From: Manis javanica
Taxonomy: Eukaryota > Chordata > Mammalia > Pholidota > Manidae
Direction: 5' to 3'
Assembly (NCBI RefSeq): GCF_040802235.1
Contig: NC_133166.1
Location: 116,512,991-116,576,990, forward strand
Length of the DNA: 64,000 bases
This document shows positions 1-12,225 of the stretch, piece by piece (position 1 is the stretch's first letter; each line of letters begins with the position of its first letter). Under the pieces are notes generated by a model. It did no database searches, had not been told where the DNA came from, and saw nothing but the letters and a program-made list of their open reading frames with translations. The translations under genes were made by a program, and so were the position numbers.

Positions 1-999
1 TTCAGTACATCTGGAGTCGCCCCCTCAGCAAGCCTATGCCGTCTGCACCTGGGTCCCCGTGAAACAATAGAAAGAGAGTGCTGGGCTATGTGTGAGAGGC
101 ACGTGGGGCACCGAGTCCATCCCACCGGGGCTGTGACAGCGCGAGGATGTACTGCTGAGCGGCAGGCGGCCTCCCCATATCAGAATCTGAGCCAAGGCTC
201 TGGCAGCATCCCAGCACCTGTTCCCCCTTCTCCCACCAACAGCGCCCTGATGCCGCTGGGAGCTGTCCCCCTCCTCGCCCCTAGTCTCTCTGGGTAGGAC
301 AGGGCTGACCCAGCCCCGAACTCCAGGCTGGACCTGGGCCCCAGGCTTTGCCTCTCTCTCCTTATCTCCTGGCCACAGAGACCGACATCAGGAGGAGTCC
401 CTTGACTCAAGCCAGACCAAGGAGAGCCTGGCCTGGGATCTTTGTTGGCACTACTGGGGAGGTTGCAGCAGGTGGAGAGATAGGCCCCCCTCCTGGTGCA
501 GCTAAGCTGGTATTTCTGGTGGCCATCTTACTGCCATGAGCTGGGTCCCTCCAAGAAAGTAGCCAGGTCCAAGGAGAGCAGGCAGGGCGGGACGCTGACT
601 CTCGGTGACTTGTGGTATCATGAGCCAGCTGGACCTGAAGCCGGCACATTGTAGACTTGTCTGTAACTGAAGCTTGATTTAGATCATTTATTAAACCAAC
701 AATCCAGAGAACCCTAATTTCCCATCTCTCAACTGAGACTCCTTTGTAAGCAAAAGAAATTTTGAGCAGTTCGCATCAAATATTAAGTGCTGCTTCTTAC
801 ACATGGAGACAGTTGTTAATTTTTTTCATTAAAAAGGTATTTCATTAGGAAAAAAACTCATCACTGTTCTTGAACTCCACCATTTTTTCCCTTAAAATAA
901 ATAATACTAATGAAATAAAATACAACCCTATTGATATGTGAACAAAAATTCATCAGACCTTTGTGAGTGCCTTTGTTAAAAGTTAAACAGATGTTTATG

Positions 1000-1130
1000 T
1001 GACCTCGTGTGTGCCAGCACTGTTCTAAACCCTTTACATATATTCCTTCATCAAATTCTAACTTATTATCCCCATTGGACAGATGAGGCATAAAGAGATA
1101 AGTGACTTGCCCAAGATCAAGTGTCAGGTC
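1000..1130 (+). repeat. MIR SINE fragment
   Basis: The text follows the MIR core and 3' half: a segment about the total falling in a size-ordered run of 'cattatccccat', then 'gacagatgagg', then 'agtgacttgcccaagatca'. These are the hallmark phrases of this ancient tRNA-derived SINE. It is diverged and incomplete at both ends. Confidence 0.8.
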
Positions 1131-3424
1131 CCAGAGTCAAGACTGCCCATCCTTCAGTGCGCTTCCCAGAGGGCTCCTCTCTGGAAAGACTCCTCTGGTC
1201 TCCCAACAGGAAGCACACCGTGCCCTCTGCAGACCCTCCTGTCCTGCCCGCGGGAGTGCAGGGTGAGTGTCCTATACCCTGCTGGGTGGTAAACTTGTCC
1301 CTGCTGAAGCTTAGCTCCCGTGCAGGCCCATCTGCAGCTGTGGGTGGGAACCTGGCAACCAGCCTCAGCCCCACCAGCAGTCGTGGAGACTTTTCCTCTG
1401 CTACCCATCATTTCAAGCTCCCTTTGGGTGCCCTGAGATCAGGCCTCAAATGAAGGGTGCACATGGTGGGAGAACCTAGAAAGAGGGTCCTCATCCCTGG
1501 GCAGCTGGAGACCCTGGCACCTCTCCAAGCCTAATAAGGAATTAGGACAGGGCATCAGTGCATCCTGGCTTCCCCCAAACTGGCCATGTGACTGTCCCCT
1601 CCCTGTGAGCGAACTCTGTGGTTCTGGTTTTGCGAGGCCTCCGAGCCTTCACCCACCAGGCTGCAGGCTTTGAACTGATGGATCAGGCCCTCTGGGGCTC
1701 GCTCCTTGCTCCTCGGTGGAGGACAGGGCTTGCAGGAAAGAGGTGTGCCTTCCCTCTCGCTTTGTCCCCTCCTGCTGGGTCACTTGGCCCCTCTGGGCAT
1801 TACTTTCCTCTTTCAAAGTGAAAGTTTGGACTGTGGCCTGAAGCCTGTGCCCTTCCAGCCGGGGAAGGTGCCCACCTCTTCCAGGAAGCCTTGCATAGCC
1901 ATTCACGGTTAAATATTACCCACTTCGTGTCCCTCCCTTCCTGCCACTCCCTAGGGAGATGAAGACCTAAAAGCTGTCTCCTTGGGTCTCCCTCCAGGGC
2001 TATGGACTCCTGAGAGGCGCCGCAGGCACAATTGCTGCCTCTCTCCCTTCCTCCTGAACCTGGCGTCTGGAGAAGGGAAGACCAGGGAGTCCAGGGCTGG
2101 GGCTAGACACTAGAGTGGAGACACTCAAGCCCTAGCTGCCCTCCCACCCAAGATGTTTTTTCTTGGTTACATCATATGTGTAGCTCCCCTGGATCCTTCC
2201 CTGTGGAGCTCACGGACTGACTTAATGAGCCCCTTAGGTGCCCGCTTCAGGCAAGATGCTCCAGCCCTGTTGGTTTCTCAGAGACAAAAATAATTCAGAG
2301 AAATCCAGGCAGCCTCACCGCTTGGGGTGCCTCACTTCAGCCTCTGCTCCCAGGTCCCTCACAAGCAAGCAGGGCCACGCCTGGCTGTCATCCCACCTAA
2401 CTCCACCCGCATTAATCCTGCATTTCCAAAAATCTCAGGAAAAGGAATGGATTCCAGCTAAATAGCACTTCACAATATGCAAAGAGCTTTTTTCTCATCT
2501 TGCTCTGTTTCATCTTCAAAACAACTTTGTGAAATAGTGTGATTTCTTTGTCATCCACAGCATGCGTAAGAGAACAGAGGGTCCAGGAGATAGACTCGGT
2601 GAGTCGAATGCCGGGTTGTCAGCGTGTCTAAAGCCCAGACTAGTTTCATGCCCAATTCTAGGTAGAGCAGAGGACTGTATTATTGCTTTGCTCATGACAG
2701 ACATCACTAATAAATTGAGGCATGGCAGACATTGCTAGTCAGTCACAATGCTCTTTTCTAATAAGCTTGGAGTAAGCTGTGAACTCAACACAATACTGTG
2801 GGACGCCATTACCTATTAGAAGATCAAATCCATAGTATTTGGCAATCCTGGGATCCCACATCCAGCCTTGAGCCCCCGGGACTCAGGCATAACCCCCAGA
2901 TGGTCTAGTCACCAGACCATGCGACCTAGTCACACAGCACATGGGTTTCCACACTGTCCTTGGATCAGTGTAGGGTTCCTGGCTCCTGTGTCCCCCAGAC
3001 AGATGTCCCTTCAAAGCATATGGTCTCTCTCAGAGATACAACCACTCTGCAGGCGCTTCAGGGCTCACTAGGTCTTTCATAGAAATTTTCATTGTGAAGC
3101 ATTTCAGGTGTCCCCTAAAGAGCAGCAGTAATATTTTCAGAGAACTGTGGTCCAACAGTTGAAGCAACAAAACACCACAGATTCAACCGAAGTCCCTGTG
3201 GGTCCCCCTCAGCCCACCCCCTCCAGATCCCCACTCTCTGAATTGTGTTTCTCATTTCCATGCATATTTTATATTTTTGTTACATGTTTATGTATCTGTA
3301 TTATTAAACCTTACAGGGATTACGTGGCTCAGAGCTTGTTGCAGCTTGTTATTTTCGTACAGTTAGATGTTTTGGGCTTTTAAGCGTGAGGGGAAGGACA
3401 ACTTTGAGTCTTCCACTATGTAAT

Positions 3425-3610
3425 AACCGCCAGTGTAATTGAGCCCTTACTCTGCCCTAGGCAAGGTTTCAGGTGCCTTACCCGCCTTAACTCATTCAGC
3501 ATTCACAACAGAATTATTTCTATTCCCATTTTTCAGATTTGGAAATAAAGGCACAGAAAAATGAAATTACATACCCAGATTACATAGCTTGGAGGCTGCT
3601 CTCCCAACTG
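3425..3610 (+). repeat. MIR SINE fragment
   Basis: A near full-length MIR: 'tgagcccttactctgcc', 'ctcattcagcattcacaaca', then a diverged 'cccatttttcagatttggaa' and 'cacagaaaaatgaaat' tail part. A second, shorter MIR tail lies at about 3780-3900, with the 'acagatgaagagactga' and 'agctgcatagct' phrases. Confidence 0.75.
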
Positions 3611-4104
3611 CTAGATGTCACTCTCTATTGCTGCATGGGCTGCTGAATGAAAACACAGCAGTTTATCTATTCTCCTATTTAAGGGCCATGGCTTATTTGT
3701 GCAGCCATGCCTCCCCGGTGGCTCTGGGTCTGGGAGTGCTTATATTCTTTCATGGTTCCTACATCAAGCTTGTGGGTGGATATTTGTATCATTCCCCCAC
3801 ACCCTTTACAGATGAAGAGACTGACCACTCAGAGAGGGTGAACCACCTTCTTAAAGCTGCATAGCTCCAATGTGCCAGAGGTTGGCTGTGAACCTGGGCA
3901 TCTCCGTTTCCAGAGTGCAGAGGCTTCTCCTATATCCCTCATGAGCCCTTGGTTCTCCCACAGGCTTCTCTTCCCAAGGCTCTGTCCTGGCAGCCTCCCC
4001 TCCTTCTCCCGGAACCCCCTCCCCACACCCAGCCTTCAGTCTCTGCTCCTGCATCCTCCACCATCCGCCTTCCACAGAAGGGGCCTGCCCGGAAGGCCAG
4101 TTCA

Positions 4105-4260
4105 TGTTAGGAAATTCCAGCCACGTGAGCCAACCCGAGCCAGGGATTCTGAGCAGCCGGTTGCTTTAGGAGAAACTGAAACTTGGCTTGCTGGGGGCGG
4201 ATTGGCCACTGGGGATTTAAAGAGCTGCCACTTCCTTGGGCCCCCAGAGGGCACTGGGAG
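4105..4260 (+). promoter_or_regulatory. BATF2: BATF2 proximal promoter with ISRE-like site
   Basis: Immediately upstream of the BATF2 start codon are, in order: an NF-kB-like GGAAATTCC (4110-4118), an E-box CACGTG (4122-4127), a strong ISRE match GAAACTGAAACT (4172-4183), an inverted CCAAT (ATTGG, 4201-4205) and a TATA-like ATTTAAA (4215-4221). Seen in sequence: the motifs and their order. Known: BATF2 (SARI) is induced by type I and II interferon. Inferred: the ISRE and kB sites drive this, and transcription starts about 25-35 bp after the TATA-like element, giving a short 5' UTR. Confidence 0.65.
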
Positions 4261-4320
4261 GTCACAGTGGCTGAGGGACACCCGGTGCAGGGTGTGAGTC
4301 TCTGTCTCCCTGCAGAAGCC

Positions 4321-7300
4321 ATGCACCTCTGTGGGGACAGTGGGCTGCTGACTGGGACGGTGAGTACAGGGGACCAAGGGATGAGAGAGGGGATACGCCA
4401 GTTCCCAGGCAGGGAGGGCCGGCGGCAGACACCCTAATCCCAGCTCTGCATGCATGGCCTGCGTGACCGTGGAATGCTCACCGCCCCTCTCTGGGCCTCA
4501 GTTTCCTCAGGGGATCGAAACGAGGCCTTTCCAGCTCTCAGTGCAGATCCAGCCCCCAGTTTGCCACTGGGCTCTGGGTACTGCTCTCTTGAGGCCCCTG
4601 CTCTCCCCTCACTGCTTTGACGGGCACCTTCTGTTCCCTGCCCAGATTCTCAGGCATGCTTCCCCTGGGAGGCCCTGCCCCTGTCCCAGGAGTCCTCAGC
4701 CAGGGAGGCCAGGGCCTTGCCTGAGCTCATACGCTCAGAACATACCTTCCACAGTCACCTGTGGGTTGGGTCTTGAGCTGTGGGTCTCCAACAGTCCCTC
4801 CTGTCTCACCTTCCAAAGATCTGGGTATTTGGTTAAATATTTCATCTAGATTTCATGGCTCCTAATCTGAGATCCAGGGGAGGGGGAGGGTTGCCTGTCA
4901 GCCTTTGAGTCCACTTTTCGCTCAGAATGGGCTCTTCGTACATTCATTCTAGGATGCTGCCCCACTAGAGCGGGAATGACTCGAGGGCAGGGATTTTGTT
5001 TGTTTTGTCCCCCTCTGTTCCCCCTAGCTGCGTTCCCCGAGCTGTGTCTCCCTAGCTCACTGCCTGGCACATAATAGGTGTTGAATACATATTTGTTGAG
5101 TAAATGAATCTCAGCTTTGGTTCTAGGCTGGGCATAGGTTTCATGGAACCGGACCTGTGAAATCAAGCCCCTGACAGTGGAAATAATGGCAATTAGAACA
5201 ATATTAACCCCTTTACTAACCCCTGACCTTTATCAACCCCTGGCCCTGGGCTGCTGCTCTATGGCCTGTGAGGAAGGCTCCGGTGCCTCCAGGTGTGGAT
5301 GAGGGAGCTGGGCAGAGAAGTGAGTGACTTGCCAGAGCCACGCAACTGGCAAGAGGAGTGGTGGGCATGAAGGCAGCTCTGCCTGGGTTTGAACCCCAGG
5401 CTCCCAGCTCCCTGCTCATCTTCCCACAACATGAGCTGTGAGCAGATGTGTGAGACTGGCCTTCCAGCCAGGTGATGTGTGGGCTGAGGGAGCCAGAAAG
5501 GGATTCTAGGAGGAAAGGACCCTTGGGGACTGGACACAGGAAAGGGACAGGACAGAGGGCGCCAGCACCTGACAGGATCCCTGTGCCTGTTCCCTTCAGG
5601 ACCCTGAGGAGCATCAGAAGCAGCTGAAGAAGAAACAGAAGAACCGAGTGGCTGCCCAACGCAGCCGGCAGAAGCACACAGACAAGGCCGATGCCCTGCA
5701 CCAGGTGGGGGCACCTCCCTTCCCGACCCTGATCCACTTACCTGGCCCACCACCTCTTCATCCTGCCTACGGGCAGCTCCCCCTCCACTAGTGGGTGTTC
5801 CCAGTCACCTGAGCTTGGGAAGAGGGAAGGGCCCCAAGGCTGAGATTTGGACATTCCTGGTATTTGGTGCAAACTGGGTATTCAGATACACACTGAGCTC
5901 AGGGTACGCAGGTGTACCCCGTCCACAACACCCTGAGCTCAGGGCACACAGGTGCACCCTGTCCACGGCTGGGCCCTGCCCTCCAGGTGCCCCAGCTCTA
6001 GGGAAGGAGGCAGGAAGTACAGGCAAAATGGTTAAGTTGCATGTTGACTATCATCTCGGTGGGTTCTCAGAACTGTGTTCAGCAGAACAGAACCTAACAA
6101 ATGCTGATTCAGGGATGTTGAATAGAACACACCCGTGCTGCTGCTGACCTGTAAAATAGTACCATGACTCTCACAGTTCCTCAGTGGGTGGGTTCTGGGC
6201 CCTGGGGAGGCCTGATCATGGCCCTAAGCAGCCTAGAGGTGTCCAGGTTACAATACCATCTACAATGCCACAAGGAGGCCACATCAAGATTAGTTCAGGG
6301 TAGGGGGTGCTGGGAGAGTGTCCAAGCAGAGGAACGCAGGAAATGGGAGGAAACAGAGTCCCTCTAAAGGATAGGAGGTGGGGAAGAGCAGAAGTCGGAG
6401 AGATAAAGCTGGAGGTGTGAGCTGGGGCCCTGTGCACCAGTGCGTGGGAGCCTTTAGAGGGCTTTAATGTACGGGTTGTGATGCACTTGCTGAATGGCTC
6501 CTCTGGACCAAGAGAATAGGGTGGTTTGGGGGGTGCCCCAGTTAGGAGGCTGGTGCAGCTCCAGATGAGTTGCACTGGAGGCTGGTGGAGACCAGCTGGC
6601 ACAAGGAATGGGTGGTGGGGGTGGAGAGCGGGCAGATCTGAGCCCAAGTAGGCGGCAGGAAGGGGAGACTTGGTGTGTGGTTTGGAGGGCTGGCCAGAGA
6701 GTAGCCAGGGGGCCCCGCCTGGATATTCAGATGGCGCTGAAAGGTTGAGGACCCTGGGGGCAGCGTTTGGGGCTCATGCCAGCCAGTGCTGGCTGACACC
6801 CCTCTCCCCGCCCCTGTGCTTCTCCCCTCAGCAGCACGAGTCACTGGAGAAACATAACCACGCCCTGCAAAATGAGATCCAGGCCCTGCGGGCTGAGCTG
6901 GTGTGGTGGACCCAGACCCTGCGCATGCATCAGCGCCTATGCCTGATGGGCTGTGCCTCCTGCCCGGCTCCTGAGACCCCTGGATGCTGGGGCCAGGGCG
7001 AGTGGCCCCCGGGCCCCAGGCCCCATGGACAGCATGACTGCCAAGAGCAGCTAGGTCTATTCCAGACCCCGGTCTCCTCTCCCTCAGCTCTGCAACTCTC
7101 TTCAGATCTGCAGCCTCATGGTTCCCCTGGCCTCCTCCTGTCCCCTCTCCCCTCACTGGCCCTTGGCCCCACAGCAGTCACCACAGCTCCGGCCCGACTG
7201 TCCCCTAGCCCTGTCCAGTCGGCCTCACCCACCAGCACCACCTTGCTGAGGCCTTCCTCCCAGCTCAGCGCTCTCCTGCCCCGCCCCCCGGCCCAGTCTG

Positions 7301-7515
7301 GCCCTCCACAACCTCTCGGGGTGGAGCATCCCGCTGGGGCAAAGATGGGGTCCTCACCCCACAGTGCCTTGGCCGCTCTGGGCCTGGCCTGTCTGCAGGG
7401 CAGGGAGCGCAAGCCTGAACCCTCAGCAGCAGACGGGCCAGGCCTGGGTGTGGCCCGCCTCCCCCAGCCCTTCCTAGTCTTCCCCCTGCTCTCCTCTGCC
7501 CAAGTCCACTTCTAA
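4321..7515 (+). CDS. BATF2: BATF2, AP-1 family bZIP transcription factor (complete, 3 exons)
   Basis: Coding exons are 4321-4359, 5600-5704 and 6832-7515 with GT/AG junctions in phase, giving 275 residues (human about 274). The basic region carries the bZIP signature N28-x2-A31-A32-x2-S35-R36 after a lysine-rich run (20-27). The leucine zipper has L46, L53, L60 and L67 at heptad spacing, ending in the EL-V-WW motif near residue 74. The long C-terminal part is rich in Pro, Ser and Leu and ends in the family tail SSAQVHF. BATF2 is nuclear; it pairs with JUN proteins and cooperates with IRF factors in interferon responses, macrophage activation and CD8alpha dendritic cell compensation, and can repress AP-1. 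The start is chosen because it begins with the conserved MHLCG. The gene is isolated, with no frame defects. Confidence 0.96.
5893..5970. repeat. Two-copy tandem repeat in BATF2 intron 2
   Basis: Two copies of a unit of about 40 bp beginning CTGAGCTCAGGG start at 5893 and 5933. Both contain 'caggtg(t/c)accc(c/t)gtccac'. The copies differ at several positions, so this is an old or decaying duplication. No function is suggested. Confidence 0.75.
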
Positions 7516-8715
7516 ACTGGCCTCTGGTGCTGGGCTGGTCCCCTCCTGGTTTTCAGGAAGCAGCGTCAGCACCCAAGCAGCACCTCCGGTGCCACTGGGG
7601 GCTTTTCTTGGTTTGTCAACTGGCTCAGCGTTTTGCCAGGGAAAGGAAGCCATCGCTGCATGCCTCCCACTCCGCCAGGCCCTGCCACCACTACCATCTT
7701 ATTTCAACTTCATGGTCATCCTGCAAAACCCAGATTATCACTCCACCTTTTCAGATAAGGAGACTGAGGCTCAGAGAAGCCAAGTGACTTGTCCAAGGTT
7801 ACACAGTCTTTGGACACCACCATCTGCTCTTCCTTCTGATGGGACTCTGGCCCAGGCACCCGAGGGTCTGAAGTCCTAGAAACTGAGAGCTGGTGTAAGG
7901 AGGTTTGGGTGCTGGGAATGGGGAGGGGCTCTCCCTTCTGATTGGTCATTCCCAGGGCCACAGGCCCTGTAGTCCCTGACACCTTGCCCTAGCTGGGCCT
8001 GGTCCAGTCCAAGCCTGGTGGAGGGAGAGGCCAGGCAGGGCCCAGAAGTGGACTCTTTCTTCTCCTAGAAGTGTTTTCAGTGCTAAGGAACGGAACCTGT
8101 AGACTGGAGTTGGGAAAAGCCTGGAACAGTCCCTCCTGGGATTTCTACAGGAGGGGCACCTGTGGCCACACCAAGACCTCAGGGGCAGGCTCAGCTCTCA
8201 GCTCTCAGCTCTATTCCCAAACAGCTCCCTGCCCACTCCCCCGCCCCAAGGCCATGGCTGATGCACGCCTGGAAGCCATTTTTCATGCCCACAAGGGAAG
8301 AATGAGGGAAGGGCCAAGAGTAAGGTCACGTTTAGGCACGTGCTGGCAGCAGTGAGACCTGTATTTCTCTGGTAACCCCCACCCTTCCTTGTGCGACCCC
8401 CAAGCCCCATCACCCATGGGCCCCTCTGAGCAGTGCCCCTCACTGTTCTTTGGCCCAGCGGCAGCTGGCAGAGCAGGCGCCCAGCACCGGCTGGGACTTA
8501 GCTGCAGTGTCTGCTCTGAGGCTGGGGGTGCCGGGTCTCACTCAGACTCAGGACAAGCTCTCCAAGGGGCACAAGGTGAAAAATGCCAACTCTTCACCCA
8601 AATTTTTATACCATGTAAGCAGACACTCTGCCAGTAGTTAACACCCTCCAGAATGCTGAGCACAGGTCTTGGCACATGTGTCATTTTAAATAAACTAAAG
8701 TGTTTTCCTAGCCTT
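7516..8715 (+). terminator. BATF2: BATF2 3' UTR with poly(A) signal
   Basis: Downstream of the stop codon the first canonical AATAAA in the + strand is at 8689-8694, followed by a GT/T-rich stretch, so cleavage near 8710 is likely. The 3' UTR would be about 1.2 kb and includes a MIR fragment (about 7700-7830) and a short CTCAGCT triplet repeat (about 8190-8212). The UTR end is inferred from the signal alone. Confidence 0.65.
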
Positions 8716-9245
8716 TTTGCTTTGCCCAGTTGTTTAAAGCTCTGGTTGTATACTGTTGAAACCAGAGGCCTTTGAAAGCACAGGGAATAGTTTAGAGCCT
8801 CAGAGGTGGGCAATCCCTCATAGCCCTTCTCCTCTACTCCCTCCCATATTGCAGATGAGGAAGCTGAGGCCCAGAGATGGGATGGACTTGCACAGGGTCA
8901 CACAGCAAGAGTGGGTGTGATGGTTGTGGGACTGTGGATGAGAGCAGAGCCAGGGTCACCAGTAGGTTCAGGGGGAGCACGCTGGTGGGAAGGGAACCAA
9001 GATGCTTTTATTTGAAGGTTGCCTGGAATCTGGGACAAGAGTTGATGAAATCCACCATGGACTAGATGGGAGGATGAGGATGCCATTGTCTGGCTTGTGT
9101 CTGTGTACCCTAAAATTTGTCAGGCACTGTGCTATGTTTTACTTGGGTTAACTCAATGATGCCTCTGATAACTGTGAAATAGGCATGGTTATTATCCCCA
9201 CTGTTCAGAAAGAAAACTGAGGCCCAGGGATGTTAGGTAACAAGC

Positions 9246-9395
9246 CAAGGTCACATAGCCGTAAACATAAAACAGAAGTGACTAAATTAATGCTGAAGGC
9301 CATAGGGGAGAAGCTTTCTTTGCCTCTTCCAGCTTCTGAGCCAAGCTCAGAACATAAAACGGGAGTGACTGAATTAATGCTGGTATACTCATATG
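9246..9395. repeat. Local tandem duplication of about 87 bp
   Basis: The phrase 'acataaaac' followed by 'agtgact' and 'aattaatgctg' occurs at 9265 and again at 9352, so the two copies are offset by 87 bp. The first copy is joined to the tail of a MIR element. Divergence of roughly 10-15 percent indicates an old event. Confidence 0.7.
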
Positions 9396-9680
9396 ATGGG
9401 CTACTAAAACAGCTAAGAATAAAGAATGCTTTGAAGGATATTTAATGAAGTGAGAAAATGCTTGCAACATGTTAAACAGAAAAAATAGAATGTACAGCTG
9501 TTACTATAGTTTGATATTATGTTTATTTAAAAAGATAAACAAGATGAAAAGAGTGGGAGGCGACAAAGAGTGGGAGGTGATGTTGTAGATTCTTGAGAAG
9601 GGATGTGGGCTAATATCTGTGAATCCCCAAATTTGTAAACACAGCTACCACTATCACATGAGCCTTCCTCAAGGTTGAAT
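9372..9680 (+). repeat. Old L1/HAL1-like 3' fragment
   Basis: Diagnostic late L1 wording is present: a 'gatgggctacta' segment, 'atttaatgaagtgagaaaatgcttgcaa', and 'tatagtttgatattatg'. This matches the post-ORF2 part of L1M or HAL1 elements. The exact subfamily cannot be decided by eye. Confidence 0.6.
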
Positions 9681-9702
9681 ATATCCTAGAAATCCACATC
9701 TG

Positions 9703-10310
9703 AGTGTTGTCTACTGCTGCATAACTAATTACTCCAAAATTCAGTGGCTTCACCAACATTCACCACCTCACAATCTTTGTGGAGCCAGGGTCTGGGCATT
9801 GTTAAGCTGGGTGCCTCTGGTTCAGGGGTCCCACAGGCTCCAAAGTGCTGGCCAGGGCTGTGGCCATCTGAGGTCTCGACTGGGCAGGGGCGAGGGGCTA
9901 TCTGCTTCCAAGTTCACTCATAAGGCTGGCTACAGACCACTCCCAAGCTTGTTCACAATGCTGTCGGATTCATTCAGTTCCTGGAGGGCTGTTGGATTAA
10001 GGACCTCACATTCTTGCACGCTGTTGGCTGGAGATTTTAGTCCCTTGCCCCATGGGTCTTTTCAGAGAGCAGCTCAATATGGCAGCTGGCTTCCCTCAGT
10101 ACCAGAAAGCTAGAAAGGGAGAAAAAGGGAGTCGTACAGAAGCCACAACTTTTTTGTAACCAAATTTCAGAAATAACATTTTGTCATTTTTTCTGCGTTC
10201 TGTTCAGTGGAGGAAGTCACTAGATCCAGCCCACACTTGAGGGGAGAGGATGGCACAAGGACACACAGGGAGGAGGGGGAGCACTGGGAGGCTGCCACCA
10301 TCCTGGGGGA
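9703..10310. repeat. Ancient dispersed repeat, family not assigned
   Basis: The text from 'ctactgctgcataactaat' through 'gctgggtgcctctggttcag', 'aagctcactca'-like wording and 'ggtctttt..cagagagcagctc' to 'ccagcccacacttgagggga' is familiar from a mammal-wide repeat of about 600 bp. I cannot recall its library name with confidence; an ancient LTR or a nonautonomous DNA element are both possible. It is old and degraded. Confidence 0.55.
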
Positions 10311-10659
10311 GAAAGAGCATTTCCTTGGGTCCCTTGTTCCCTCTCACCACCAGCATTAGCAGTTGGCTCTCTTCAGGGATCATTTTACAGAAGGGAACAA
10401 TTTGGGCCCCTTCGCAGCAGCAGCAATGCTCCCAGCAGTGAGCCCCCCGGCTAGAGACTCAGCCCCAAATTAGCCTTGTGACAAGCACAATGCAGTCACT
10501 TCCTTCTTAGAATGACCTTTGACATGATGCATGGACGTATTTCCGCACTGAAATAGCAAGTAGATGCAGACCAAGAGTCTTCTATGCTTTGAAAAGTAAG
10601 CACTCCCTGGAGTTGAAATTCAGTTTAAACTCTTTTACTTTAATTTTTCTGGTATTTAC

Positions 10660-10990
10660 CTCTGTAGGTTGAATGGTGGCTCCCCAGAAAATATGTTCAC
10701 CGAGAACCTGTGAATATGACCTGTGACTTATTTGGGAAAAGGGTCTTTGGCAATGTAATCAAACTAAGGATCTCAAGATGAGCTCCTCCCGGGTGTACAG
10801 GTGGGCTCTAACTTCCACGGCCAGCAAAACGAGGTCACCAATAATAGGAAGAGAAGACGCAGAGCAGACAGGCAGAGACCAGAGGTAGGCTGACGTGAGC
10901 CAAGGGACATCTGGAGTCACCAGAAGCTGGAAGAGGCAAAGAAGGCTTCTGGCCTGTGGCCTCCAGAAGGAGTATGGAAGCAGGAAGAGG
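10660..10990 (+). mobile_element. MaLR-type LTR remnant (ERVL-MaLR, MLT1-like), fossil
   Basis: The start around 'ggttgaatggtggctcccc', the phrase 'gaaaagggtctttggcaatg' and 'ccagaagctggaagaggcaa' resemble a MaLR/MLT1-like LTR in + orientation. It is a solitary, incomplete and heavily diverged LTR, of eutherian-wide age, with no internal region nearby. Confidence 0.55.
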
Positions 10991-11744
10991 GTGAGGAGGC
11001 CCTTGCAGCCACCCAGGTGAGCGACGATACTGGCCGCAACCAGGCTGGCAGCAGGGAAGTGGTGAGAAGAGGCCAGATTCAGGGTGCGCTCTATGGATGA
11101 AGCTGATGGGCTGTGCTCGTGGACTGGATGTGGGGAAAGGGAGGAGGATGCTGAGGCTTGGGCCTGAGCTCCTGGGGGCTGTTAATGCCAAAGACCTGGA
11201 AAGATTGTAAGAGGAGCAGTTTGGGGTGGGCATATATATGTGGGGGGGGGGGCAACAGGGGCCCTGTTTTGGCCATGTTAAGTTTGAGATGGTTATTTAT
11301 CACCCCACTGGACAGAAAAGAGTTTGGTGAAAAGAGTTTTCTTCCTCTAGGAAGCCTCCTATAATCTTCCAATACAAATCATTCCAAGATGAGGCTCCTC
11401 ATCACACTCATGTGCCTCTCACGGGCATCTGTCACTTCTTCTTGTGTGAATGTACCTTCCTATCTTCTTGTCTGCCTCAATGGCAGCAACTAGTCTGGCA
11501 CATCACGAGTTTATAAAAGTGCATGTATTGGGAGGCAGTAAATCGTGATGATTGGACAGCTCCAGTGCCAGGCAGGCCTGGGTTCACATCCCAGCTCCAC
11601 TACTTCCTGGCTCGACTTATTCAAGACTCAGTTTTCTCATCTGAAAACTGGGAGTTGAAAGTGTACTACATTATACCCTATGCATATGTGCATAAGTGTG
11701 TACATATCTATATGTACATGTATATATAACAGAAAAGCATATGT

Positions 11745-12225
11745 TCACCAAAACACATGAACAAGAATGTTTATATCAGCAGTATTCATAATGGTAGAAG
11801 AGTGGGAGCAACCCAAACACCCCATCAACAGTTAAATGAATAAACTGTGGAATATTTTATGTAAGGTAATGCTACCTGGCAACAAGAATGAACAAACCAC
11901 AACTATCTGGAATAACGTGAATAAACTTCACAACATAATGTCGGCTTATAGAAGCAAAACACAAAAGAGGAGACAATTTGTATGATCCATTTATATTCTT
12001 TTCAGAAGTTTAAAAATATCAGTTCTGCTAAAAGTCACATTAGTGGCTACTGTTGGAGGAGAGCACTAGAAGGGGAAATGAGGGACCATCTGGGGTGCTG
12101 ATAATGTTCTGTTTATTGATCTTTATGGTGGTTACATGAATGTATTCCCTGCATGAAAATTCATTGAGCTGTATGTTTTTGATCTGATATACAATCAATA
12201 TTATGCCTGATATATGTCAATAGAT
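11745..12225 (+). repeat. L1M fragment (ORF2 end and 3' UTR)
   Basis: The order of phrases is that of the last 0.5 kb of an old L1: 'acaagaatgtttatatcagca', 'agtgggagcaacccaaac', 'aacagttaaatgaataaactg', then 'ggtggttacatgaatgta' and 'aaaattcattgagctgtatg'. Diverged and 5' truncated. Confidence 0.8.

Larger units (their letters stand above)
1..4080. other. Intergenic region left of BATF2
   Basis: I see no convincing gene here. All open frames are short, lack splice-consistent neighbours and do not resemble a protein I know. The stretch contains MIR-like fragments (listed separately) and otherwise unique, moderately GC-rich DNA. In human the neighbour on this side of BATF2 is ARL2, but no ARL2 exon is recognisable in the window. 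Confidence 0.6.

Noticed and set aside
5216-5737. Long antisense open frames (164-173 codons) across BATF2 exon 2
   Set aside because: They overlap a MIR and a conserved bZIP exon on the other strand, lack splice or promoter support and resemble no known protein.
6670-6831. Upstream extension of the BATF2 exon 3 reading frame
   Set aside because: The frame happens to stay open into intron 2, but the acceptor at 6831 and the match to the human zipper fix the exon start at 6832.
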